DNA of 64,000 nt from DASRDZ01 sp035652335. Lineage in GTDB: Bacteria; Chloroflexota; Dormibacteria; Aeolococcales; Aeolococcaceae. The translations under genes were made by a program, and so were the position numbers. Below the pieces are notes generated by a model that was not told the origin of the DNA, did not search any database, and worked only from the letters and a program-made list of their open reading frames with translations. Of this stretch, positions 24,314 to 32,186 are shown piece by piece (position 1 is the first letter of the stretch; every line of letters begins with the position of its first letter). Where the stretch lies: positions 1 to 64,000 of the forward strand of contig DASRDZ010000044.1 in NCBI GenBank assembly GCA_035652335.1. The letters run 5' to 3'.

Positions 24314-25330
24314 TCAGCAGGTGAGCACCGTCTTGCATGCGGTGGCGACGGGGATGGCGAAGGAGAGCCCCTCCGCCCCCGAGGTGACGATCTTCAGCTC
24401 GGTGATGCCGATCACCCGGCCGGCGCGGTCGACCACCGGGCCACCGCTGTTGCCGGGGCTGACCGGAGCGCTGAACTGCACCAGGTCGTGGCCGTCCTCG
24501 GTGCGGAAGCCCGAGACCAGCCCGCTCGACACCGTGCCCTCGAAGCCGAGCGAGGACCCCACCACCAGCACGGGATCGCCGACGGCGACGGCCGCCGTCT
24601 CGCGCTGCAGCACCGGGAAGGTGTTCGGCGTGCTCAGCACGGCGAGGTCGGCGTCGCTGTCGACCTTGGTGATGGTGGCCTGGTAGGTGGCGTCTCCCTG
24701 CAGCAGCCGGACGCTGCGGCCGCCCGACTCCCAGACGTCGCTGATGACGTGGTAGTTGGTCAGCAGCTGCGAGCTGCCGCCCGACGCGGCGAAGACCCAG
24801 CCGGTGCCGAGACCGCTGTCGGTGTGCACCTCGAACACCGAGGGTCCCACCTGCTTGGCGATGGCGGCGGTGTCGGGCTGCTGGTTGACCTTGCTCTCGA
24901 TCTGGGAGAGGCGGTCGTTGAGGCCGCGCAGCGCGGCGGAGTCCCCGGCGAGGTCCTTCTGCAGCGCGTCGACGGTGCGCGACTGCTGCGCGCTCGCGCT
25001 GCCGAGCTGTGCGCGCAGGTCGGACACCTGGCGCGACAGAACCACGGCGAACGTCGCAGGGGTGGCGATGAGCGCCAGCACGATCAGCGCCACCCCGGCC
25101 CAGAGCAGGCGCCGGCGGCGGCGCGGGGCGGCGGGAGCGACGGCGACCGGCGCCGGCGCCTGCGGCGGCGCGAGCGTCGCCACCGAGGCCTCCTCCGCGG
25201 CGGGATCGCCCAGCACGCCGAGCCACCCGGGCACGGCCACGGGCTCCGGCTGGCCGACGGCGGGCGCGCCGTGCAGCGGGCAGACTCCGTCGCTCAACTC
25301 GTGTCCGCACTCGGTGCAGAACTTGGCCAT
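24314..25330 (-). CDS. membrane-anchored trypsin-like (HtrA-type) protease with zinc ribbon
   Basis: This 338-aa protein has an N-terminal zinc ribbon (Cys5, Cys8, Cys17, His20), a Pro/Ala linker, one transmembrane helix (about 75-98), a coiled coil (about 100-150), and a chymotrypsin-fold protease domain outside the membrane. The triad is readable: His194 in LLTNYHVIS, Asp228 in SDADLAVLS, Ser295 in SPGNSGGPVV. No PDZ domain follows the protease, unlike DegP/HtrA. The helix orientation (ribbon in, protease out) is inferred from the Arg run before it. A 15-base inverted repeat sits in its promoter region. It is upstream of the similarly built coiled-coil protein. Confidence 0.88.
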   Translation of the reverse strand: MAKFCTECGHELSDGVCPLHGAPAVGQPEPVAVPGWLGVLGDPAAEEASVATLAPPQAPAPVAVAPAAPRRRRRLLWAGVALIVLALIATPATFAVVLSRQVSDLRAQLGSASAQQSRTVDALQKDLAGDSAALRGLNDRLSQIESKVNQQPDTAAIAKQVGPSVFEVHTDSGLGTGWVFAASGGSSQLLTNYHVISDVWESGGRSVRLLQGDATYQATITKVDSDADLAVLSTPNTFPVLQRETAAVAVGDPVLVVGSSLGFEGTVSSGLVSGFRTEDGHDLVQFSAPVSPGNSGGPVVDRAGRVIGITELKIVTSGAEGLSFAIPVATACKTVLTC

Positions 25331-25387
25331 GTCCGCTGCCGCCGCCCCTCTCGATCTCTCGTCCTGGTGCCGCCGGGTTCGGGCGCG

Positions 25388-25393
25388 ATTGTA
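25388..25393 (-). promoter_or_regulatory. possible -10 element of the protease gene
   Basis: Read on the minus strand this is TACAAT, a good -10 match about 58 bases before the protease ATG. It lies just downstream (in the sense of transcription) of the inverted repeat at 25415-25466. The -35 region is not convincing. Confidence 0.4.
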
Positions 25394-25414
25394 GAACCGG
25401 CCCGTCGAGAAGAA

Positions 25415-25466
25415 CGTGACGTGACGGAAACTCCTTGTGGAACCGCGCCAATTCCGTCAAGTCACG
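25415..25466. promoter_or_regulatory. 15-base inverted repeat upstream of the protease gene
   Basis: Arms CGTGACGTGACGGAA (25415-25429) and TTCCGTCAAGTCACG (25452-25466) pair at 14 of 15 positions around a 22-base spacer. Position just upstream of a TACAAT element suggests two binding sites for an activator or repressor. A stem-loop in the message of the upstream DoxX gene is an alternative, but no U-tract follows. Confidence 0.5.
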
Positions 25467-25530
25467 CGAGAGATCGCAGCGAACGCGCGCGATGCGCGCC
25501 CGCTGCGACCTCTGCAAACAGGCTCTGGGG

Positions 25531-26163
25531 CTAACCCTGCTGGGGCACCCGCCGGCTGCGCGCCGGCTGCCGCTCGGCCTGGAGCTCGACCTCGCGCTCA
25601 TCCGAGGCCGCGGCCGCAGCGGCGGCCGCCTCGCCCACGCCTGCGGGCTGCTCCGCCGGCTGCCCCTGCGCCGCCGGCTCCTCGGCACCACGCGTCGCCA
25701 GCGCCAGAGCCGTCCCGCCCACCACGCCGGCGGCGGTCAGTCCGACCATCCAGCGCGGCACCCTGATGCCGAGCAGCCCGTCGACCGACCACCTGCCAGG
25801 CCCTGCCATGGCCACCGCGAGGAACGAGGCGAGGTTGACCAGCGGCAGCTCAGGGCCGCCCTTGGTGGCCCAGACGGGCTTGCCCCAGTGCACCGTGGTG
25901 GTGGCCACGAGCATCGGCGCGCAGGCCACCAGCGGACCGATCGGGTTGAGCGCACCCAGCGCGGTGAGGCCGCCGCCGACGAGCTCGCTGAGCCCGGCGG
26001 CGTGGCCCCAGACGTGCGGGGGTTGCATGCGCAGCATCTTCATGATGCCGCGCGTGCCCTCGGGCCCCGGCCCCTCGAAGGCGCCGAACGTCTTCTGCGC
26101 GCCGTGCCCGGCGAGCAGGCCGCCACTGACGCCGCGGAGGAGGAGCAGGCCCGCATCGATCAT
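25531..26163 (-). CDS. DoxX-family membrane protein
   Basis: This 210-aa protein has four helices of the DoxX fold (DAGLLLLRGVSGGLLAGHGAQK; WGHAAGLSELVGGGLTALGAL; IGPLVACAPMLVATTTVHW; and the final RWMVGLTAAGVVGGTALALAT) with the typical 'R...G..f..HG.qK.fG.f.G' start. Family members have been linked to thiol stress and quinone or sulfur metabolism, with roles still unclear. The C-terminal 45 residues are an Ala/Glu/Gln-rich hydrophilic tail not usual for the family. The gene is monocistronic as far as can be seen. Confidence 0.85.
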   Translation of the reverse strand: MIDAGLLLLRGVSGGLLAGHGAQKTFGAFEGPGPEGTRGIMKMLRMQPPHVWGHAAGLSELVGGGLTALGALNPIGPLVACAPMLVATTTVHWGKPVWATKGGPELPLVNLASFLAVAMAGPGRWSVDGLLGIRVPRWMVGLTAAGVVGGTALALATRGAEEPAAQGQPAEQPAGVGEAAAAAAAASDEREVELQAERQPARSRRVPQQG

Positions 26164-26212
26164 GTGATGTCTCCCGACAGGTGTGGACTCACTGAATGCT
26201 AGCGGCGTGCAC

Positions 26213-27043
26213 TCATCGCCGCAGCCGGCGACGCCGAGCGGCGCCGAGCAGTCCGAGCCCCGCCAGGGCCAGGCCCCCGGCCAGACCGAGCGGCAGCGCC
26301 GCGCCGGTGAAGGGGACGGCGGCGCCGGTGCCCGAGGCGGTGGTCCCGGCCACGCCGCTCGCGGGCGATGGCGTGGTGGTGATCCCCTCCACGCCGCTGC
26401 GCGGAGTCGGAGTCGGCGTCGGCGTCAGGCCGCCCACGCCACCGCTCGGCGTCGGCGTGGGAGCCGGCGTCGGGGTGGGAGTCGGTGTGCCTCGGGGCGT
26501 CGGCGTCGGCGTGGTCACGCCGGGCGACACGCTGGGGCAGTCGACCCAGAACACCTTGTACTTGTCATCGCCGACGCTGGCGCCGGTGCGCGGGTCCTCC
26601 AGGTCCAGCTTGAAGTGGAAGCCCTGCTGCGGCTGGGCGGTGTCGCCGCTGCCGGTGGCCGCCGCGATGAGCATGTGCACCGGCACCGTGGCGATCACCT
26701 GGCTGCCGCCGGTGGCGGTGCCGTAGTGCCAGGTGGCCGACCAGTCGACCTCGCGGCGGCCCGAGGGCGGCCAGCCCTGGATGGTGAAGGGACCCGATGC
26801 GTCGTTGAGCATCGCGCCCGAGATGGCGATGTCGTTGCAGCCGAGGTGCGGGTCGTTCTCGTGGCCGACCTGCCCCTGGCCCACCGCGTCGACCCAGGCG
26901 TCGCCGCGGTTGTTGCCGCTGCCCCCCGCACCAGGCCCCGCCGCCACCGGCGTGGTCGCCAGCACCAGAGCGGCGCCGGTGCCCGCCAGCGCCGCCACGC
27001 TTCCCCCCACTCTCCTGAGTGTGAATCGACGACTGCTGTTCAC
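26213..27043 (-). CDS. secreted protein with Pro-Thr stalk and C-terminal membrane anchor
   Basis: This 276-aa exported protein starts with a signal peptide (RRVGGSVAALAGTGAALVLATTPVAA). A compact domain of about 130 residues has two Cys (HLGCNDIAI, FWVDCPSVS) and a predicted beta-rich fold, followed by a long Pro-Thr stalk (TPTPTP repeats, about 170-215). The C-terminus (VPFTGAALP, a hydrophobic helix, then RRRRLRR) is built like a cell-wall or membrane anchor, though the LPxTG motif is not exact. No family is recognised for the domain. It is divergent from the GH78 gene, so it could share its promoter region. Confidence 0.72.
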   Translation of the reverse strand: MNSSRRFTLRRVGGSVAALAGTGAALVLATTPVAAGPGAGGSGNNRGDAWVDAVGQGQVGHENDPHLGCNDIAISGAMLNDASGPFTIQGWPPSGRREVDWSATWHYGTATGGSQVIATVPVHMLIAAATGSGDTAQPQQGFHFKLDLEDPRTGASVGDDKYKVFWVDCPSVSPGVTTPTPTPRGTPTPTPTPAPTPTPSGGVGGLTPTPTPTPRSGVEGITTTPSPASGVAGTTASGTGAAVPFTGAALPLGLAGGLALAGLGLLGAARRRRLRR

Positions 27044-27200
27044 CGTTGTCGAACCTCCTGCCGTGGGTCCGCCGGCGCTGCCCCGGGGGCCGCCCTTTTG
27101 CCAATACGCATCCTTGTAGACAAAAGTTATAGCGCAAATGTTGCACTTGGCGCCAGCGCGCCACTACGAACAACCGTCTCGACAGCGCCGCCTGCTACGC

Positions 27201-27218
27201 TGTGCAACCGCTTGCACA
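27201..27218. promoter_or_regulatory. LacI-type operator before the GH78 rhamnosidase
   Basis: TGTGCAA-CCGC-TTGCACA has perfect 7-base arms, 13 bases before the GH78 ATG. Its core is identical to O2 of the rhaI promoter (6869-6882). An operator this close to the start implies direct repression of the rhamnosidase by the LacI protein encoded 20 kb away. Confidence 0.7.
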
Positions 27219-27231
27219 AGAACGGCCTCAC

Positions 27232-29835
27232 ATGACCACCCCGCTGTGCGCCGCCCGGCTGCGCTGCGAGCTGCTCGACACCCCGCTCGGCGTCGACGTC
27301 CCGGCGCCGCGCCTCTCCTGGGAGGTGCACGGCGACGGCCGCGAGCGGCGGCAGACCGCCTACCGCGTCCGCGTCGCCTCGGCGCCTGCGTTGCTCGACG
27401 GCGAGGCGGCCGACCTCTGGGACAGCGGCCGGGTCGGGTCCGGCGACTCGGCGCACCTCGCCTACGCCGGTGTCCCCCTCCGCTCCGCGCAGAGCGCCTG
27501 GTGGTCGGTGCAGCTCTGGGACGAGTCCGACCGCGCCGGCGCCCCGTCCTCACCCGCCCGCTTCGAGATGGGCCTCCTCTCCCTCACCGACTGGACCGCG
27601 TCGTGGATCGGCGCCGGGGCCCGCCCGCGGACGCACGACGGCGGCCGCGCCTGTCCCCAGCTGCGGGGCACGTTCCACCTGCGCCGCCCGGTGCGCCGCG
27701 CCCGCGCCTACGTCAGCGCCCTGGGCGTGTACGAGCTGTGGTGCAACGGCGCGCGCGCCGGCGACGAGCGCCTCCTCCCCGGGTGGACCGACTACCGCCG
27801 CCGCATCCCGTACGCCGTGCACGACCTCACCGCCCTGCTGCACCAGGGCGACAACGCGCTCGGCGCCGTGCTCGGCGACGGCTGGTACTGCGGCCACGTC
27901 GCCTTCAACGGACGGCGCAACTTCTGGGGCAGGTCACCGAGCCTCTGCGCGCAGGTGCTCGTCGAGTACGACGACGGCAGCCGCGAATGGCTGGGCACCG
28001 ACTCGTCGTGGCGCCTCGCCTTCGGTGCGGTGCTCGCCTCCGACATGCAGATGGGCGAGACCTACGACGCGCGGCGCGAGCTGCGCGGGTGGTCGACGCC
28101 GGCGTACGACGACTCGGGGTGGCGCCCCGTGAGCGTCCTGCGGCGGCCGGCCGCGCCGCTGGAGTCGCGCCGCTGCGAGCCCGTCCGTGTCACCGAGACG
28201 CTGGCCCCGGTGGCGGTGACCCGCACCGGCGCCGGCACACATCTGGTCGACCTTGGCCAGAACATGGTGGGCTGGGTGCGCCTGCGCCTGCACCGCCTGC
28301 CGCGCGGCACGCGGATCCGGCTGCGCTTCGCCGAGATGCTCGACGGCGAGGGCCGCATCTACACCGAGAACTACCGCGCCGCGCGCTGCACCGACACGTA
28401 CGTCGCGCGCGGCGACGCCGTCGAGGAGTGGGAGCCCAGCTTCACCTTCCGCGGCTTCCGCTACGTCGAGGTGAGCGGGCATCGCGGCGACCTCGACGCC
28501 GCCCAGGTCGAGGGTCGCGTCGCCCACACCGACGCGCCCCTCGCCGGCGGCTTCGAGTGCTCCGACCCGATGCTCAACCGGCTGTGGCACAACGTGCTCT
28601 GGGGGCAGCGCGGCAACTTCCTCGAGGTGCCCACGGACTGCCCGCAGCGCGACGAGCGCCTCGGCTGGATGGGCGACGCGCAGATCTTCGCGCCCACCGC
28701 GACGCTCAACATGGACGTCGCCGCCTTCTACGGCAAGTGGCTGCAGGACGTCGCCGACGCACAGCGCGAGGACGGCGCCTTCGCCGACGTCGCGCCGGAG
28801 CCGCCGGACTGCGGGACCTCGGCGTCGGCGCCGGCATGGGCCGACGCCGGCGTGATCGTGCCCTGGGTGATGTGGGAGCGCTACGCGGACCGCGCCCTGC
28901 TGCAGCGGCAGTACCCGTCGATGCGCCGCTGGGTGGAGCACGTGCACGCCGCCAATCCCGATCTCCTCTGGCGCAACGGGCGCGGCAACGACTACGGCGA
29001 CTGGCTCTCCGTCGAGGCCGACACGCCGAAGGAGGTGCTGGCCACCGCGTTCTTCGCGCGCTCCGCCGAGCTGCTGGCGCGCAGCGCGGCCCTGCTCGGC
29101 ATCGAGGAGGACGCCCGGCGCTACGGCGCGCTGCACGACCGCATCCGCTCCGCCTTCATCGGCGCCCATGTCGACGCGGACGGACGCGTCGAGGGCGGCA
29201 CGCAGTGCGCCCATGTCCTGGCGCTCCGCTTCGGCCTCGTGCCCCCGCAGCTCCGCGAGCGCACCGCGGCGCACCTCGTCGCCGACATCGAGAAGCGCGA
29301 CTGGCACCTGTCCACGGGCTTCGTCAGCGTCGGCCACCTGCTGCCCGTGCTCGACGAGATGGGACGCCTCGACGTCGCCTGGCGCCTCCTCCTCCAGGAC
29401 AGCTTCCCCTCCTGGCTGTTCTCCATCCGCCACGGCGCCACCACCATCTGGGAGCGCTGGGACGGCTGGACGCCGGAGACGGGCTTCCAGACCTGGCACA
29501 TGAACAGCTTCAACCACTACTCCTTCGGCTCGGTCGCCGAATGGATCTACGACCGTGCCGGCGGCATCGCCCTCGACCCCGGCGCCGCGGGGTTCTCGCG
29601 CGTGCTGGTGCGCCCGCGTCCCGGTGGCGGCGTCACCTGGGCGCGGACCTGGCACCGCAGCATCCGCGGCGTGGTGCGCACGGCATGGCGCGTCGAGGAC
29701 GGGGTCCTGCACCTCGACCTGGAGGTCCCAGCCAACACCACGGCGCGCGTGGTGCTGCCCGACGGGGCGGGCGGTGAGCGCAGCCTCGAGGCCGGCTCCG
29801 GCGCGCACCGCTTCAGCGCGCCCCTCAGCGGGTGA
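27232..29835 (+). CDS. alpha-L-rhamnosidase, GH78
   Basis: This 867-aa enzyme releases L-rhamnose from plant glycosides or polysaccharides. The layout is that of family 78: N-terminal Ig-like and beta-sandwich modules (RCELLDTPLGVDVPAPRLSW; lectin-like domain around 140-300), then an (alpha/alpha)6 barrel beginning ECSDPMLNRLWHN. It carries the signature VPTDCPQRDERLGWMGDAQ, in which the Glu of DER is the expected acid. The C-terminal beta-sandwich follows GSVAEWIYDRAGG. No signal peptide is present, so it acts on imported oligosaccharides. ATG 27232 is chosen because the upstream in-frame start (27202) lies in the operator. Its product feeds rhaI. Confidence 0.94.
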   Translation: MTTPLCAARLRCELLDTPLGVDVPAPRLSWEVHGDGRERRQTAYRVRVASAPALLDGEAADLWDSGRVGSGDSAHLAYAGVPLRSAQSAWWSVQLWDESDRAGAPSSPARFEMGLLSLTDWTASWIGAGARPRTHDGGRACPQLRGTFHLRRPVRRARAYVSALGVYELWCNGARAGDERLLPGWTDYRRRIPYAVHDLTALLHQGDNALGAVLGDGWYCGHVAFNGRRNFWGRSPSLCAQVLVEYDDGSREWLGTDSSWRLAFGAVLASDMQMGETYDARRELRGWSTPAYDDSGWRPVSVLRRPAAPLESRRCEPVRVTETLAPVAVTRTGAGTHLVDLGQNMVGWVRLRLHRLPRGTRIRLRFAEMLDGEGRIYTENYRAARCTDTYVARGDAVEEWEPSFTFRGFRYVEVSGHRGDLDAAQVEGRVAHTDAPLAGGFECSDPMLNRLWHNVLWGQRGNFLEVPTDCPQRDERLGWMGDAQIFAPTATLNMDVAAFYGKWLQDVADAQREDGAFADVAPEPPDCGTSASAPAWADAGVIVPWVMWERYADRALLQRQYPSMRRWVEHVHAANPDLLWRNGRGNDYGDWLSVEADTPKEVLATAFFARSAELLARSAALLGIEEDARRYGALHDRIRSAFIGAHVDADGRVEGGTQCAHVLALRFGLVPPQLRERTAAHLVADIEKRDWHLSTGFVSVGHLLPVLDEMGRLDVAWRLLLQDSFPSWLFSIRHGATTIWERWDGWTPETGFQTWHMNSFNHYSFGSVAEWIYDRAGGIALDPGAAGFSRVLVRPRPGGGVTWARTWHRSIRGVVRTAWRVEDGVLHLDLEVPANTTARVVLPDGAGGERSLEAGSGAHRFSAPLSG

Positions 29836-29865
29836 GGCGGCGCAGGGCCATCTCCATATCGTCAC

Positions 29866-30189
29866 TTGCCCCTGGCCCCTGGCGGTGCTACACCGGACGC
29901 GGGGCAGGACAGCGACTGCGGTGGGAGATGGGCGGTGTGGCGCACGGTGGACGTCGGGGACGGCAAGCCTGCCTACAGATTCTGGTGCGGGATCTGCGGG
30001 CGTGACTGGACGCCCCAGGTGCGCCGGGTCGCCGACCGCATCTCCGCGGCCGGTGGGCGGCCGGCCCCGGTCTCGACGTACTGCGAGTGCGGCACCATGG
30101 TCCGGGTCATGGCCTTCGGCGGCACCCTCCAGGTGGACGACCAGCCGCTCCGCTTCGCGGAGGAGACCGCTCCCTTCACCCGTCGTTAA
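29866..30189 (+). CDS. small putative zinc-binding protein
   Basis: This is a possible gene of up to 107 aa. CGICGRDW (CxxC) and YCECGTMV (CxC) could form a four-Cys zinc site around a short beta fold. I do not recognise the family. The 5'-most in-frame start is TTG at 29866; GTG at 29935 is at least as likely and keeps both Cys pairs. It fills the gap between the GH78 gene and the response regulator on the same strand. Coding is supported by position and motif, not by homology. Confidence 0.45.
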   Translation: MPLAPGGATPDAGQDSDCGGRWAVWRTVDVGDGKPAYRFWCGICGRDWTPQVRRVADRISAAGGRPAPVSTYCECGTMVRVMAFGGTLQVDDQPLRFAEETAPFTRR

Positions 30190-30213
30190 TGCCGCCCGGG
30201 CACGCTTGCGGCC

Positions 30214-30882
30214 ATGAGGCTGCTGCTCGCCGAGGACGACGAGGCGCTGCGCAGCGTGCTCACCCGCGGCCTGCGCGAGGCCGGATACGTGCTCGACGCG
30301 GTCGGCCGCGGTGACGACGCCCTGCACATGCTGCGGCTCAACGAGTACGCCGCCACGGTGCTCGACTGGAGGATGCCCGGCCTCGACGGGCTGGAGGTCG
30401 TCGAGGCGATGCGCAAGGCGGGGATCCGCAGCCCGGTGCTGATGCTGACCGCGCGCGACACCACCGCCGACCGCGTCCGCGGCCTCGACGCCGGGGCCGA
30501 CGACTACCTGGTCAAGCCCTTCGACTTCAGCGAGCTGCTCGCCCGCCTTCGCGCCCTGCTGCGGCGGCCCGCCGGTGTGGAGGGCACCGTGCTGCGCCGG
30601 GGCGCCCTCACCGTCGACCCCTCGACCCGCGAGGCCGAGGTCGACGGCGCGTCGCTCCACCTCACCGCCACCGAGCTCACCATCCTGGAGCTGCTGGTCC
30701 GCCGCTCCCCGGCGGTGGTCGACCGCAAGACCATCGCCGCCCACGGGTGGGAGGACGACACCGTCCCGCTGGGGTCGAACACCATCGAGGTGCACGTCGC
30801 CCGGTTGCGCGCCAAGCTGGCCGGCTCGGGCGTCGCCATCCTCACCGTGCGCGGGACCGGGTACCGCCTGGTGGAGGCGTGA
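30214..30882 (+). CDS. OmpR-family response regulator
   Basis: This 222-aa two-component response regulator has a receiver domain with acidic pocket EDD (7-9), phospho-acceptor Asp51 (VLDWRMPG) and Lys101 (LVKPFD). Its winged-helix DNA-binding domain is of the OmpR/PhoB type (LTATELTILELLVRRSPAVV; GSNTIEVHVARLRAKL; VRGTGYRL). It is cytoplasmic. The histidine kinase gene begins at a GTGA overlap with its stop, so the pair is co-translated. The target genes are unknown; the secreted proteins downstream are candidates by proximity only. Confidence 0.95.
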   Translation: MRLLLAEDDEALRSVLTRGLREAGYVLDAVGRGDDALHMLRLNEYAATVLDWRMPGLDGLEVVEAMRKAGIRSPVLMLTARDTTADRVRGLDAGADDYLVKPFDFSELLARLRALLRRPAGVEGTVLRRGALTVDPSTREAEVDGASLHLTATELTILELLVRRSPAVVDRKTIAAHGWEDDTVPLGSNTIEVHVARLRAKLAGSGVAILTVRGTGYRLVEA

Positions 30883-32171
30883 GCCGGCTGCTGCGGCGGC
30901 TGCGCCGCGACGCCCTGGCCAGCCCCGCGGCGCGCACCGCCGGCCTGGCCACCGCGGTGGTCGCGGTGGTGCTGGTCGCCCTCTGCGCCGGCGTCGACCT
31001 CTTCGTGCAGCACGACCTGGTGTCCAGCACCGACCAGCGCCTCGACGACCGCCTGGCCACCCTCAGCCACGGCCGCGACGAGCTCTTCACCGGCGGGATC
31101 CGCGACGAGGAGGACCGCAACCTGGAGGCCCCGGTGCTGGCCTGGGAGGTCGACTCCGGCGGCAACGTGGTCCAGCACACGGCCAGCGCGCCCAGCCTCC
31201 CCGCCGCCCTGCGCGCCGTCGGCGCGCCGCAGCAGGCCAACGTCGGCGGCATCGACGTGCGCATCAGCGGGACGCCGGTGGCGGGCGGGCGGGTGGTGGC
31301 GGCGGAGAGCCTGGCCCCGGTGTCACGGGCGGTGACCACCATGCTGGTGGCCGAGGCCATCTTCGGCCCGGTGGTCCTGGTGGCCGTGTTCCTCGGTGCC
31401 CTGGCCATCGCCTATCGCGTCGCCGGTCCCGTGGAGCGGGCGCGCCGGCAGCACATCGCCTTCACCGCCGACGCCTCGCACGAGCTGCGCACCCCGCTGG
31501 CGGTCATCGAGGCGGAGACCTCGCTCGCGCTCGGGGCGAGGCGCGACGCGTCCGGGTACAGGGAGGCCCTGGAGCGCGTCGCCGGCGAGTCGGGCCGGCT
31601 GCGCCACATCGTCGACGACCTGCTCTGGCTGGCGCGTTTCGACGCCGAGCCGGAGCCGCCCCACCCCGAGCCCGTCGACCTGGCCCAGGTGGCGTCCAGC
31701 GCCGCCGACCGCTTCCGCACCGTGGCGGCGCGGCGCGACATCCGGCTGCGCAGCGACCATCGCGGCGACCGTCCCGCCGTCATCGACGCGCCCGCCGAGT
31801 GGGTCGACCGGCTCTGCGGCGTGCTCATCGACAACGCCTGCAAGTACTCCCCCGAGGGCGGCCAGGTCGAGGTTCTGGTCAGCAGCGACCACAACCTGGT
31901 GACCCTGCGGGTGCGCGACCACGGCCCGGGCATCCCCCACTCCGAGCGCTCGCGGATCTTCGGCCGCTTCCACCGGGCCACCGGCAGCGCGGGCGGGTCC
32001 GGGCTGGGCCTGGCCATCGGGGACGCGGTGGTGCGCGGCACCGGCGGGCGCTGGGACGTCGCCGACACGCCGGGCGGCGGAGCCACCATCAGCGTCTCCT
32101 GGCCGCGCTCCGCGGGAGCGGCGTTCGAGCACCGCCCCCAGACCTCGACCGCAATGCACCAGCCCGACTGA
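30879..32171 (+). CDS. sensor histidine kinase
   Basis: This 430-aa membrane kinase partners the response regulator. It has a transmembrane helix at 21-43, an extracytoplasmic sensor domain of about 110 residues (44-155), a second helix at 156-178, a dimerisation domain with His201 in DASHELRTPLAVI, and the ATPase domain with N box (LIDNACKYSP), G1 (RDHGPGIPH) and G2 (GSGLGLAIGDAVV). The signal sensed is unknown. The start GTG overlaps the regulator stop. The C-terminal tail after the ATPase domain is short and hydrophilic. Confidence 0.93.
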   Translation: MSRLLRRLRRDALASPAARTAGLATAVVAVVLVALCAGVDLFVQHDLVSSTDQRLDDRLATLSHGRDELFTGGIRDEEDRNLEAPVLAWEVDSGGNVVQHTASAPSLPAALRAVGAPQQANVGGIDVRISGTPVAGGRVVAAESLAPVSRAVTTMLVAEAIFGPVVLVAVFLGALAIAYRVAGPVERARRQHIAFTADASHELRTPLAVIEAETSLALGARRDASGYREALERVAGESGRLRHIVDDLLWLARFDAEPEPPHPEPVDLAQVASSAADRFRTVAARRDIRLRSDHRGDRPAVIDAPAEWVDRLCGVLIDNACKYSPEGGQVEVLVSSDHNLVTLRVRDHGPGIPHSERSRIFGRFHRATGSAGGSGLGLAIGDAVVRGTGGRWDVADTPGGGATISVSWPRSAGAAFEHRPQTSTAMHQPD

Positions 32172-32186
32172 GCGTCTTACCCGGCG

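Noticed and set aside
27202..27231. Upstream start for the GH78 rhamnosidase
   Set aside because: The ten extra codons coincide with the LacI operator and do not match the family N-terminus.
30187..30213. Possible promoter before the response regulator
   Set aside because: Only 24 bases separate it from the upstream small frame, and no -10/-35 pair is visible.
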